Assembly: GCA_015061945.1 (NCBI GenBank)
Contig: SUVP01000003.1
Location: 62,001 to 126,000, forward strand
DNA length: 64,000 nt
Direction of reading: 5' to 3'
From: Opitutales bacterium
GTDB taxonomy: Bacteria; Verrucomicrobiota; Verrucomicrobiia; Opitutales; Intestinicryptomonadaceae
Part shown: piece after piece, positions 1-6,183 of the stretch
Layout of the letters: each line of letters opens with the position of its first letter
Numbering within the stretch: the stretch's first letter is position 1
Notes under the pieces: model-generated
The model's input: the letters and a program-made list of their open reading frames with translations, nothing else
What the model was told of the DNA's origin: nothing
Database searches by the model: none
Position numbers and translations under genes: made by a program

Positions 1-59
1 AAAAAAATTGACTTATTTTATGTAGGAGTTTTTACTTCATTCATATTATATTTTTACCT

Positions 60-131
60 GCCCCTGTAGTTCAACGGATAGAACGAGCGTTTCCTAAACG
101 CCAAATCGTGGTTCGATTCCACGTGGGGGCG
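60..131 (+). tRNA. tRNA-Arg (anticodon CCT)
   Basis: A full cloverleaf folds by eye: acceptor 60-66 with 124-130 (seven pairs, two of them G-U), D stem 69-72/81-84, anticodon stem 86-90/98-102 with loop 91-97 and anticodon CCT at 93-95, T stem 107-111/119-123 with a TTCGATT loop. Position 131 is the discriminator G and CCA is not encoded. The outermost anticodon-stem pair (A86-C102) is mismatched. A TATTAT box at 44-49 could be its -10 element. It reads AGG arginine codons. Confidence 0.95.
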
Positions 132-189
132 AGGGTCTGCTTTTATCCGTTTTTATATTTTATATTAATGATATTTTTTAATTGCGTTT

Positions 190-648
190 ATGCTGTTTAG
201 AGAAATCTTAAATGAAGAATGGAAATCTTCTGATGAATATGGTGGATTCGAGTTTTATTGTCCCGTATGCAAAGAAAATTTTTATAGCGATAGAGATGGT
301 GCTCTAATGCCTTTCCCTTGCGACCATACCATATTTTTATTTCAACACGCCAAAGGTTGTTATGATTGTGATATCGCGGTGTCGTATGGTATTAAACCTA
401 TTGATAAATCTAAAATATGTTCTTGTTGGGATTTTAAATCTCCTGAAATTAAAAATGAATTTTACCAAAGAATAATCGATGTCGGCAATTCTATAAAATT
501 GGAGGATTTCCCCAATGTTATTGACTATTACAAGTGTTTCTTCGAGCGTATTGGCGATTTAGATGTTGATGAAATTATATACAAATATACTGAACATCCT
601 ACGTTTCACAATGGTTGGCATTTTTATGCGTTTGGAATAAAATATTGA
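190..648 (+). CDS. Small Cys-rich protein of unknown function
   Basis: A 152-aa protein I do not recognise. The N-terminal half carries paired cysteines resembling a zinc-binding module: CPVC (residues 24-27), C44/H46, CYDC (57-60) and CSC (77-79). The C-terminal half is rich in acidic and aromatic residues (YY, FF, WHF) with no obvious motif. There is no signal peptide or membrane segment, so it is probably cytoplasmic. It stands alone between the tRNA-Arg and the BMC operon, and no clear Shine-Dalgarno precedes the ATG. Coding is supported by an uninterrupted frame with ordinary amino-acid composition. Function unknown. Confidence 0.6.
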   Translation: MLFREILNEEWKSSDEYGGFEFYCPVCKENFYSDRDGALMPFPCDHTIFLFQHAKGCYDCDIAVSYGIKPIDKSKICSCWDFKSPEIKNEFYQRIIDVGNSIKLEDFPNVIDYYKCFFERIGDLDVDEIIYKYTEHPTFHNGWHFYAFGIKY

Positions 649-708
649 AACTTATTGTAGGTAAATTTTTACCCATTATTTTTACGAAAAAAGGTTCATA
701 AATAGCGA

Positions 709-729
709 TTGTTCCCAAAATGGGAACAA
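709..729. promoter_or_regulatory. Perfect palindrome, probable BMC operator 1
   Basis: Two perfect 9-nt arms, TTGTTCCCA and TGGGAACAA, flank an AAA spacer. The site lies 141 nt upstream of the pduL ATG, in the leader of the microcompartment operon. Twenty of its 21 positions recur at 4084-4104 just upstream of pduP. Repetition at two points of one operon suggests binding by a dimeric repressor. The regulator is not in the window; known PVM BMC loci often carry a DeoR-type gene. Confidence 0.7.
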
Positions 730-870
730 GTTGAAGTTTGTATGTGTTTGCGTGGGTAGGTTTTGTGGAAATGTTGGGAAATTTTGGGATTTTCTTAATT
801 TTTTTCTTGAAAATTTTGTTGCGTCTTATTGAATTATTGTCAAATTTTCTTTCAAGAAAGGAACTCTTTT

Positions 871-1545
871 ATGAATTTATCGAAGGATACGCCCTATGCA
901 AAAATTGAACAGCTCGTGCGTGAGACTGTTTATAGGGAAATGAATTTAGCTGTGCCAACTCCAGCACAAGGTCCAAATCCTTTGCTTGTTAATGTCAGTG
1001 CAAGGCATGTTCACCTTACTCAAGAAGCCGTTGAAGCCTTGTTTGGTAAAGGTTATCAGCTCACTGTCCACAAATGGCTTTATCAAGAAGGTCAGTTTGC
1101 AGCGAAAGAATCTGTCACTTTAATCGGACCGAGAAGTCGCATAATTTCTAACTTGCGTATACTCGGACCATGTCGCCCAGAAAGTCAAGTTGAACTCGCT
1201 TTGACTGATGCTCGTGCGTTAGGTTTTGATGTTCCACTTCGCAATAGTGGCGACTTAAAAAATACTCCAGGTTGTATGCTTATGGGGCCTGCTGGTTTCT
1301 ATGAAATGCCATACGGCGTAATTCGTGCAGCTCGACACGTCCACATGAGCCCAGCTGATGCAGAATTTTACAATGTAAAAGATAAAGAATACTTGAAGCT
1401 TCGTGTATATGGCGAAAATTCGATAGTGTTTGAAAATCTCTTGTGCAGAGTTGATCCAGCGTTGCGTTTGGAAGTACATATAGATACTGACGAAGGCAAC
1501 GCTTGCAACCTCAACGAGTATTCGTTGTGCGAGCTTGTAAAATAA
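871..1545 (+). CDS. pduL: PduL-type phosphate acyltransferase of the microcompartment
   Basis: PduL enzymes convert acyl-CoA plus phosphate to acyl phosphate, recycling CoA inside BMCs. The 224-aa protein has the two family repeats, each with the zinc-binding RHVH motif (RHVHLT at residues 45-50, RHVHMS later), and the C-terminal HIDTDEGNAC segment that supplies a further ligand. Residues 11-25 form a predicted amphipathic helix (IEQLVRETVYREMN) like an encapsulation peptide, so the enzyme is probably lumenal. I chose ATG 871 because AAGGA lies 8 nt upstream; the frame is open back to a TTG at 829. It is the first gene of the BMC operon. The substrate is probably lactyl- or propionyl-CoA, inferred from context. 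Confidence 0.92.
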   Translation: MNLSKDTPYAKIEQLVRETVYREMNLAVPTPAQGPNPLLVNVSARHVHLTQEAVEALFGKGYQLTVHKWLYQEGQFAAKESVTLIGPRSRIISNLRILGPCRPESQVELALTDARALGFDVPLRNSGDLKNTPGCMLMGPAGFYEMPYGVIRAARHVHMSPADAEFYNVKDKEYLKLRVYGENSIVFENLLCRVDPALRLEVHIDTDEGNACNLNEYSLCELVK

Positions 1546-1587
1546 ATTTAAATCTAAAAATACAAAATAAACACGAAAGGTAAAAAT

Positions 1588-1857
1588 ATGAGTCAATCAT
1601 TGGGAATGATAGAAACACGAGGCTTCACAGGCTGTGTAGAAGCCATCGATGCAATGGTAAAAGCTGCTGACGTAGAACTCGTAAAGCAAGTTCAAATTGG
1701 TGGCGGTTTTGTAACAGCAATCGTACGTGGCGACGTAGGTAGCGTTAAGGCAGCGGTTGAAGCTGGCAAGCAAGCAGCACAAGCTGTTGGCGAACTCGTC
1801 AGTGCAAACATAATCGCAAGCCCACACCCAACACTTCTCGAAAAGATGGGTCTTTAA
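1588..1857 (+). CDS. BMC-H shell protein 1
   Basis: An 89-aa single BMC-domain protein of the PduA/CcmK class that forms hexameric tiles of the shell facets. It shows the family opening (GMIETRGFTGCVEAIDAMVKAA), the RGDVGSVKAAVEAG strand-helix and the terminal SANIIASPHP. The central pore loop reads QIGGGFV, glycine-rich where PduA has IGSGLV. ATG 1588 follows GAAAGG at a normal distance. Forty-two bases separate it from pduL and 29 from the next shell gene. Confidence 0.96.
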   Translation: MSQSLGMIETRGFTGCVEAIDAMVKAADVELVKQVQIGGGFVTAIVRGDVGSVKAAVEAGKQAAQAVGELVSANIIASPHPTLLEKMGL

Positions 1858-1886
1858 TTAACACCTAAACATAGGAAAATATATTT

Positions 1887-2162
1887 ATGAAAAAAGCATT
1901 AGCAATGGTAGAAACAAAGGGTTTTGTCGCAGCTATGCAAGCAGCTGACGCAGCAGTAAAGGCAGCAGACGTTGAATTGCTCGGTTGGAAGAAAGTCGGT
2001 AGCGGATTGGTTGCTGTATTCTTCACAGGCGACGTTGCATCGGCAAAGGCAGCTCTTGATTCAGCAGTTGAAGCATCAAGCAAAATCGGCGAAGTTACTG
2101 CAGCAGACGTTATCGCACGTCCGCATGATGACCTCTCGAAGCTCGGTTGTTTCTCGTTCTAA
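1887..2162 (+). CDS. BMC-H shell protein 2
   Basis: A 91-aa BMC-domain hexamer protein, a paralogue of its upstream neighbour. It opens ALAMVETKGFVAAMQAADAA and ends in the conserved VIARPHDDLSKLG. Its pore loop KVGSGLV is the closest of the three to PduA, which admits small polar metabolites. An AGGAAAA sequence precedes ATG 1887. It is probably co-translated in quantity with the first BMC-H as a main facet tile. Confidence 0.96.
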   Translation: MKKALAMVETKGFVAAMQAADAAVKAADVELLGWKKVGSGLVAVFFTGDVASAKAALDSAVEASSKIGEVTAADVIARPHDDLSKLGCFSF

Positions 2163-2194
2163 TTGAATAGAATTTAGATTAAGTCGAACTTTCA

Positions 2195-3373
2195 ATGAAG
2201 AAGATTCTGATAGCAAACGTCGGCTCAACGAGCTACAAATATACGGTTTTCGAGATATCCGAAAATGGCGATTGTCGCGAACTTTTCCGCGGTGGTGTCG
2301 AGAGGGTGTCCGATTACGAAACGGCGATTGCACAGTCTCTTTCTGACTTGGAAAGTAGAGGGTTTGGACGCGAAAGTCTTGATGCAGTTGCCTTCAAAAC
2401 CGTTTTGGGCAAAGATGTATCGGGCTTGCGTGATGCAGATGAAGTTGTGCTAAAGGCTCTCGAAGATATGAGCTATGTCGCACCTGCACATAATCCGCCG
2501 TACGCATCGGCGATTCGTGCATTCGGCAAAGTGCTCCCGTCGGCGAGAAAAGTCGTTTTGTTTGAAACATCGTTCTATCAATGGGCTGACAAAGCGTGGA
2601 AGCGTTATGCAGTTCCTCAAAAATGGGACGCTATCGGAATCCGTAGAAATGGATTCCATGGTGCAAGCCACAAATTTTCAGCTGAACGTGTCGCAGAACT
2701 TTGCGGAGAAATTCAGGCATCGGAAAGTGCAAAACTTTTGTATGTCAACAATGGTCGTATGAAGCTCGACAAGCATTTCAGAATGGTGAATTGCCACTTG
2801 GGTGGTTCGTCATCTGTATGCGGTATTCTCGACGGTGCGGCGATTGGTTCGAGTATGGGATTTACTCCTCAGAGCGGACTTCCGCAAAACAACCGTGTTG
2901 GCGACCTCGATTCTATGGCGATTCCATTCGCAATGGCGACATTGGGTATCGGTATAGACGAAGTTATGAAAGACCTTTCAAAAGAAGGCGGTCTTTTGGG
3001 AATCAGTGGCGTTTCAAACGATATGCGTGATATCAAGGCACAAGCAGATGCTGGCAATGCCGACGCTCAGTTGGCTATTGATGTTTTAGTGTATTCTACA
3101 CGCTCATATATCGGTCAATTTATGGCACAAATGGGCGGTTTGGATGCAATCGGGTTCAGCGGTGGAATTGCCGAAAATAATCCGTGGTTAAGAGCAGAAA
3201 TCCTCAAACCTTTCGAGACAATGGGCTTGAAAGTTGACGAATCGAAGAACGAAATTTTGAAGAAGTCGGAAGGTGTATTTTCGACTGATGATTCAACAAT
3301 AAAAGCAGTCGCAGTTGTCGCAAATGAAGAAATTGTCATTGCACGAGAAGTTGCGAGATATTTAGAAAAATAA
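2195..3373 (+). CDS. ackA: Acetate kinase homologue with divergent active site
   Basis: A 392-aa ASKHA-fold acetate/propionate kinase; in PVM BMCs it converts acyl phosphate from PduL plus ADP to acid plus ATP. Recognisable: NVGSTSYKY (8-16), APAHNPP with H99, GFHGASH with H155, CHLGGSSS, SMGFTP, NNRVGDLD and the C-terminal ANEEIVIAR. Two usual catalytic positions differ by eye alignment. The HRVVHGG motif reads FKTVLGK, giving K68 for the substrate-binding Arg, and FDTAFHQ reads FETSFYQ, giving E124 for the catalytic Asp. It has no terminal amphipathic tag, so it may act outside the shell. It sits between shell genes. Family is sure; substrate is uncertain, with lactyl phosphate plausible. 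Confidence 0.88.
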   Translation: MKKILIANVGSTSYKYTVFEISENGDCRELFRGGVERVSDYETAIAQSLSDLESRGFGRESLDAVAFKTVLGKDVSGLRDADEVVLKALEDMSYVAPAHNPPYASAIRAFGKVLPSARKVVLFETSFYQWADKAWKRYAVPQKWDAIGIRRNGFHGASHKFSAERVAELCGEIQASESAKLLYVNNGRMKLDKHFRMVNCHLGGSSSVCGILDGAAIGSSMGFTPQSGLPQNNRVGDLDSMAIPFAMATLGIGIDEVMKDLSKEGGLLGISGVSNDMRDIKAQADAGNADAQLAIDVLVYSTRSYIGQFMAQMGGLDAIGFSGGIAENNPWLRAEILKPFETMGLKVDESKNEILKKSEGVFSTDDSTIKAVAVVANEEIVIAREVARYLEK

Positions 3374-3409
3374 ATTTAAAATCAAAAAAAAATCAAAAAA
3401 GGTAAAATT

Positions 3410-3697
3410 ATGGCAAACGCAATCGGAGTATTGGAAACAAAGGGAATGGTAGCACTCGTTAAGGGTGTTGACGCTATGCTCAAGGCAGCAAGCGTAAGCT
3501 TGGCTGGTCAGTACAAGGACGTAGGTAGTGCATATATGAGTGCATCAGTTGTTGGCGACGTTGCATCTGTTAAGGCAGCAGTAGAAGCTGGTGCAACAGC
3601 AGCAGCAGAAATCGGCACTGTTGTAAGCGTACACGTTATTGCACGTCCACACGACAATACAGCAGCAGTTCTCTCGCCAAAGCCAGCAAAGAAATAA
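3410..3697 (+). CDS. BMC-H shell protein 3
   Basis: A 95-aa BMC-domain hexamer protein (IGVLETKGMVALVKGVDAML; VIARPHDN near the end) with a short Lys/Pro-rich tail SPKPAKK. The pore loop is unusual, KDVGSAYM instead of GSG or GGG, suggesting a different selectivity from the other two hexamers. AAAGG lies 8 nt before ATG 3410. It is separated from the other BMC-H genes by the kinase gene, so it may be expressed at a different level. Confidence 0.95.
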   Translation: MANAIGVLETKGMVALVKGVDAMLKAASVSLAGQYKDVGSAYMSASVVGDVASVKAAVEAGATAAAEIGTVVSVHVIARPHDNTAAVLSPKPAKK

Positions 3698-3723
3698 GCT
3701 AATCGCCAACTGGGATTTTTGCA

Positions 3724-4035
3724 ATGTTTCTTGCAAAGGTAATTGGTAAGGTCGTCGCCACACAAAAAGACGATAAACTCAAGGGAAGCAGATTGCTTAT
3801 TTTGCGTCCTTTGCAGATTGACGGCGAAAAATCCGCACAACTCGTAGCGGGTAAAAATACAGTCGTCGCTGTCGATTCGAGTGGTGCAGGCGTAGGTCAA
3901 GTGGTATTGTTCTGTCAGGGTTCGAGTGCTCGCCAAGCATACGGAATGAAAGAACTGCCAATCGACGCGGCTGTTATCGGTCTGGTTGACAAAGTTGAGG
4001 CTTTCTCAGAAGAAGTTTACAAATCCCAAAAATAG
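3724..4035 (+). CDS. BMC-P (EutN/CcmL-type) vertex protein 1
   Basis: A 103-aa pentamer-forming shell protein that caps vertices. Family features: MFLAKVIGKVVATQKDDKLKG opening, LLILRPL strand, VVAVDSSGAGVGQVVLFCQGSSAR core and AAVIGLVDKVE near the end. It is the first of three BMC-P genes, the number typical of planctomycete/verrucomicrobial loci. It follows BMC-H3 after 26 nt and precedes pduP with a 73-nt gap that contains the second palindrome. Confidence 0.94.
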   Translation: MFLAKVIGKVVATQKDDKLKGSRLLILRPLQIDGEKSAQLVAGKNTVVAVDSSGAGVGQVVLFCQGSSARQAYGMKELPIDAAVIGLVDKVEAFSEEVYKSQK

Positions 4036-4044
4036 TGGACAATT

Positions 4045-4073
4045 TTGCAAATAAGGCGTTTGAAAAATGTAGT
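4045..4073 (+). promoter_or_regulatory. Possible internal promoter before pduP
   Basis: TTGCAA at 4045-4050 and TGTAGT at 4068-4073 are 17 nt apart, each matching the sigma-70 consensus at four of six positions. The start site would be about 4080, immediately ahead of the palindrome at 4084-4104, a usual position for a repressor. Prediction by eye only. Confidence 0.35.
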
Positions 4074-4083
4074 ATTTGCAGGC

Positions 4084-4104
4084 TTGTTCCCAAAATGGAA
4101 ACAA
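4084..4104. promoter_or_regulatory. Near-perfect palindrome, probable BMC operator 2
   Basis: Identical to the palindrome at 709-729 except for one base in the right arm (G to A at 4099). It ends 4 nt before the pduP ATG, so a bound protein would block either an internal promoter or transcript elongation, and the RNA could also affect translation. It is not explained by coding sequence. Confidence 0.65.
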
Positions 4105-4108
4105 AAAT

Positions 4109-5563
4109 ATGAGCTTTAATTTAGATGAAGAATCATTGCGTCAGATAGTTCGCGGTGTAATCCGAGAAATGAATGGCGTTGGTGGGCAAAAGTCGTGCGG
4201 ATGTGCGAACAAAGGTGCACCAGCAATCATTTCATCGAGTTCATCGCAAGGCAAGGGGATATTCACAGACGTAGCGTCGGCAGTAAATGCGGCGTACGAA
4301 GGGTATCGTCAACTTTGCAAAGGTGGAATGGAAGCCCGCAAGAAGATTATCGATATCGTCAAGGCGATGACGGTAGTCAATGCGAAAGAATGGGGCGTAT
4401 TTGAGTATAACGAAACAAAAATCGGTAAGCTCGATCACAAAATTGGCAAGTTGGAAATAGTTAAGCTTGTCCCTGGTGTAGAGTGGATTCGTCCAGATGC
4501 TTACAGTGGCGACCACGGCATTATGCTCGAAGAATATACTCCGTACGGGGTAATTGGGGCAATTACACCAGTAACGCACTCTATCCCAACAATCGCTGGC
4601 AACATTGTAAATATGGTTGCGGCAGGTAATGCGATTGTGTTCAACCCACACCCTGGTGGTGTAAAGAGTGCAGTTAAGGCAGTTAGTGCTTACAACGAAG
4701 AAATCGAAAAGCAACTTGGTATCAAAAATCTCATTTGCTGTATCGCTAACCCGTCTCTTGAATCGTTCGACGCAATTTGTAAGAACGACCTTGTGTCGAT
4801 TATGTGTATTACAGGAGGTCCAGCGGTTGTCAATGCTGCGATGAAATCGGGCAAGAAGTCGATATGTGCAGGTCCTGGAAATCCACCAGTGATTGTTGAC
4901 GATACTGTTGATGTCAACAAGGCGGCTTCTGATATTATTGCAGGTGGTTGTTTTGATAACAATTTGCTTTGTATCGGTGAAAAGGAAATCTTTGTTCTCG
5001 AAAGCGTAGCTGATAAATTTATGCGTGCACTCGATTCACAAGGTGCGGTGAAAATCGGTGGTTCAACGCTCGACAGACTCACAGACGCAGTGTTCTCTAA
5101 GAAAGATGGACACTATGCACTCAAGAGAGACTTGGTCGGTAAAGATCCATACGTTTTGGGCGAATCGGCTGGTATATCGGTATCGCAAAGTTCACCAATG
5201 CTCTATGCGGAGGTTGACGCAAATCATCCATTTGTAATCGAAGAACAAATGATGCCAATGATTCCAGTTGTCGTAGTAAAGAGTTTTGAAGAAGCACTCG
5301 CTGGGGCAGTTCGTGCAGAACATGGCTACAAGCACAGTGCGATTATCCACTCGATGAATGTCGGCAGAATGACAGAAATGGCTCGTGCATTGAACACGAC
5401 ACTTTTTGTCAAAAACGGACCTTCAACTTGCGGGCTCGGACTCGGAGGCGAAGGTTACCTTTCGTACTCAATCGCAACAGCGACAGGCGAAGGTATTTCT
5501 AACCCGAAAACCTTTACACGTCGCAGACGTTGCGTAATGGTTGATAACCTTAATATATTCTAA
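4109..5563 (+). CDS. pduP: CoA-acylating aldehyde dehydrogenase (PduP type)
   Basis: A 484-aa ALDH-superfamily enzyme that oxidises an aldehyde to acyl-CoA with NAD+ and CoA. Catalytic Cys288 lies in FDNNLLCIGEKE. ITPVTHSIPT (152-161), FNPHPG and PGNPPV are typical of PduP/EutE. Residues 8-22 (LRQIVRGVIREMN) form an amphipathic encapsulation-peptide helix, followed by a Gly/Ser/Cys linker. An upstream in-frame ATG at 4076 would read through the operator palindrome, so ATG 4109 is preferred; it restores the tag to the extreme N terminus. In PVM BMCs this enzyme handles L-lactaldehyde made by the aldolase. Confidence 0.93.
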   Translation: MSFNLDEESLRQIVRGVIREMNGVGGQKSCGCANKGAPAIISSSSSQGKGIFTDVASAVNAAYEGYRQLCKGGMEARKKIIDIVKAMTVVNAKEWGVFEYNETKIGKLDHKIGKLEIVKLVPGVEWIRPDAYSGDHGIMLEEYTPYGVIGAITPVTHSIPTIAGNIVNMVAAGNAIVFNPHPGGVKSAVKAVSAYNEEIEKQLGIKNLICCIANPSLESFDAICKNDLVSIMCITGGPAVVNAAMKSGKKSICAGPGNPPVIVDDTVDVNKAASDIIAGGCFDNNLLCIGEKEIFVLESVADKFMRALDSQGAVKIGGSTLDRLTDAVFSKKDGHYALKRDLVGKDPYVLGESAGISVSQSSPMLYAEVDANHPFVIEEQMMPMIPVVVVKSFEEALAGAVRAEHGYKHSAIIHSMNVGRMTEMARALNTTLFVKNGPSTCGLGLGGEGYLSYSIATATGEGISNPKTFTRRRRCVMVDNLNIF

Positions 5564-5569
5564 TAAACA

Positions 5570-5594
5570 GCACGTCCGAGCGTATCGGGCGTGC
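5570..5594 (+). other. Intercistronic stem-loop between pduP and BMC-P2
   Basis: A 10-bp stem (GCACGTCCGA with TCGGGCGTGC, one G-U pair) closes a 5-nt loop. It is followed by GAAAAAAG, not a T-run, so it is not a simple terminator. It begins 7 nt after the pduP stop and ends 12 nt before the next ATG. It could set mRNA stability between the enzyme and vertex-protein genes. Confidence 0.6.
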
Positions 5595-5606
5595 GAAAAA
5601 AGCAAA

Positions 5607-5864
5607 ATGCAGACGGCAAAAATAGTAGGAAACCTTGTTATGAGTTGTGCTCACCCGAGTGCATCTGGCAATGCGTTTTTCCTTTGCCAACCGATTGACG
5701 AAAACGGCAATGAGGTCGGGGAAATTGTTGTGGCAATATCTCCATTTGGCGGTGGACTTGGCTCGAAAGTGCTAATCTCGACCGACGGAAGTGCGACACG
5801 CGAATATGTGCACGACCCCAAAAGCCCACTTCGCAACTCGATAATCTGCGTCATAGACGACTAA
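5607..5864 (+). CDS. BMC-P (EutN/CcmL-type) vertex protein 2
   Basis: An 85-aa pentameric vertex protein, close to the usual family length. It opens MQTAKIVGNLVMSCAHPSASG, has the FFLCQPID strand, and ends RNSIICVIDD. The core GGGLGSKVLISTDGSATREY matches the family's G-x-G-x3-L and (G/S)S-(A/S)-R region. The frame is open further upstream but those codons cover the intercistronic hairpin, so ATG 5607 is preferred. One base separates its stop from the next ATG. Confidence 0.92.
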   Translation: MQTAKIVGNLVMSCAHPSASGNAFFLCQPIDENGNEVGEIVVAISPFGGGLGSKVLISTDGSATREYVHDPKSPLRNSIICVIDD

Positions 5865-5865
5865 T

Positions 5866-6165
5866 ATGAAAATCGGCAGAGTCATAGGCAGAGTAGTTCT
5901 CTCGAAGAAAGATGAAAATCTCCCTCACGGTTTTCTGTTGGTTGTTTCGCCTTTGGATAAAGGGCAAATCGCAGGCGAGGACAAATCGCAAATATCAAAA
6001 AAACTTTCAAACATAGTGTTGTTCGACCAACTCGGAGCACGTCAGGGCGACCTTGTCTCATACGTCGAAGGTGCTGAGGCGACTGCTCCGTTCGATTCCC
6101 CAACAGCTATCGACGCCTATTGCGTGGGAATCGTTGACACTTTCAAATACGACAAATCAATTTAA
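5866..6165 (+). CDS. BMC-P (EutN/CcmL-type) vertex protein 3
   Basis: A 99-aa pentameric vertex protein (MKIGRVIGRVVLSKKDENLPHG; LLVVSPLD; LFDQLGARQGDLVSYVEG; DAYCVGIVD). Sequence is clearly different from the other two BMC-P proteins, so vertices may be mixed or specialised. Start and preceding stop are separated by a single base, implying coupled translation. Confidence 0.93.
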   Translation: MKIGRVIGRVVLSKKDENLPHGFLLVVSPLDKGQIAGEDKSQISKKLSNIVLFDQLGARQGDLVSYVEGAEATAPFDSPTAIDAYCVGIVDTFKYDKSI

Positions 6166-6183
6166 TAACAATATAAGATAACT

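Noticed and set aside
60-190. tRNA-Arg as integration site of a mobile element
   Set aside because: No integrase and no second copy of the tRNA 3' end could be found in the window.
662-690. GGTAAA/TTTACC hairpin after the Cys-rich orphan as terminator
   Set aside because: Only six pairs with a 2-nt centre, so a stable hairpin is unlikely, and the T-rich stretch is several bases away.
4241-4714. Long Cys-rich reading frames on the strand opposite to the BMC genes
   Set aside because: They mirror the codon bias of the real genes, have no start signals, and the plus-strand proteins are clearly recognised.
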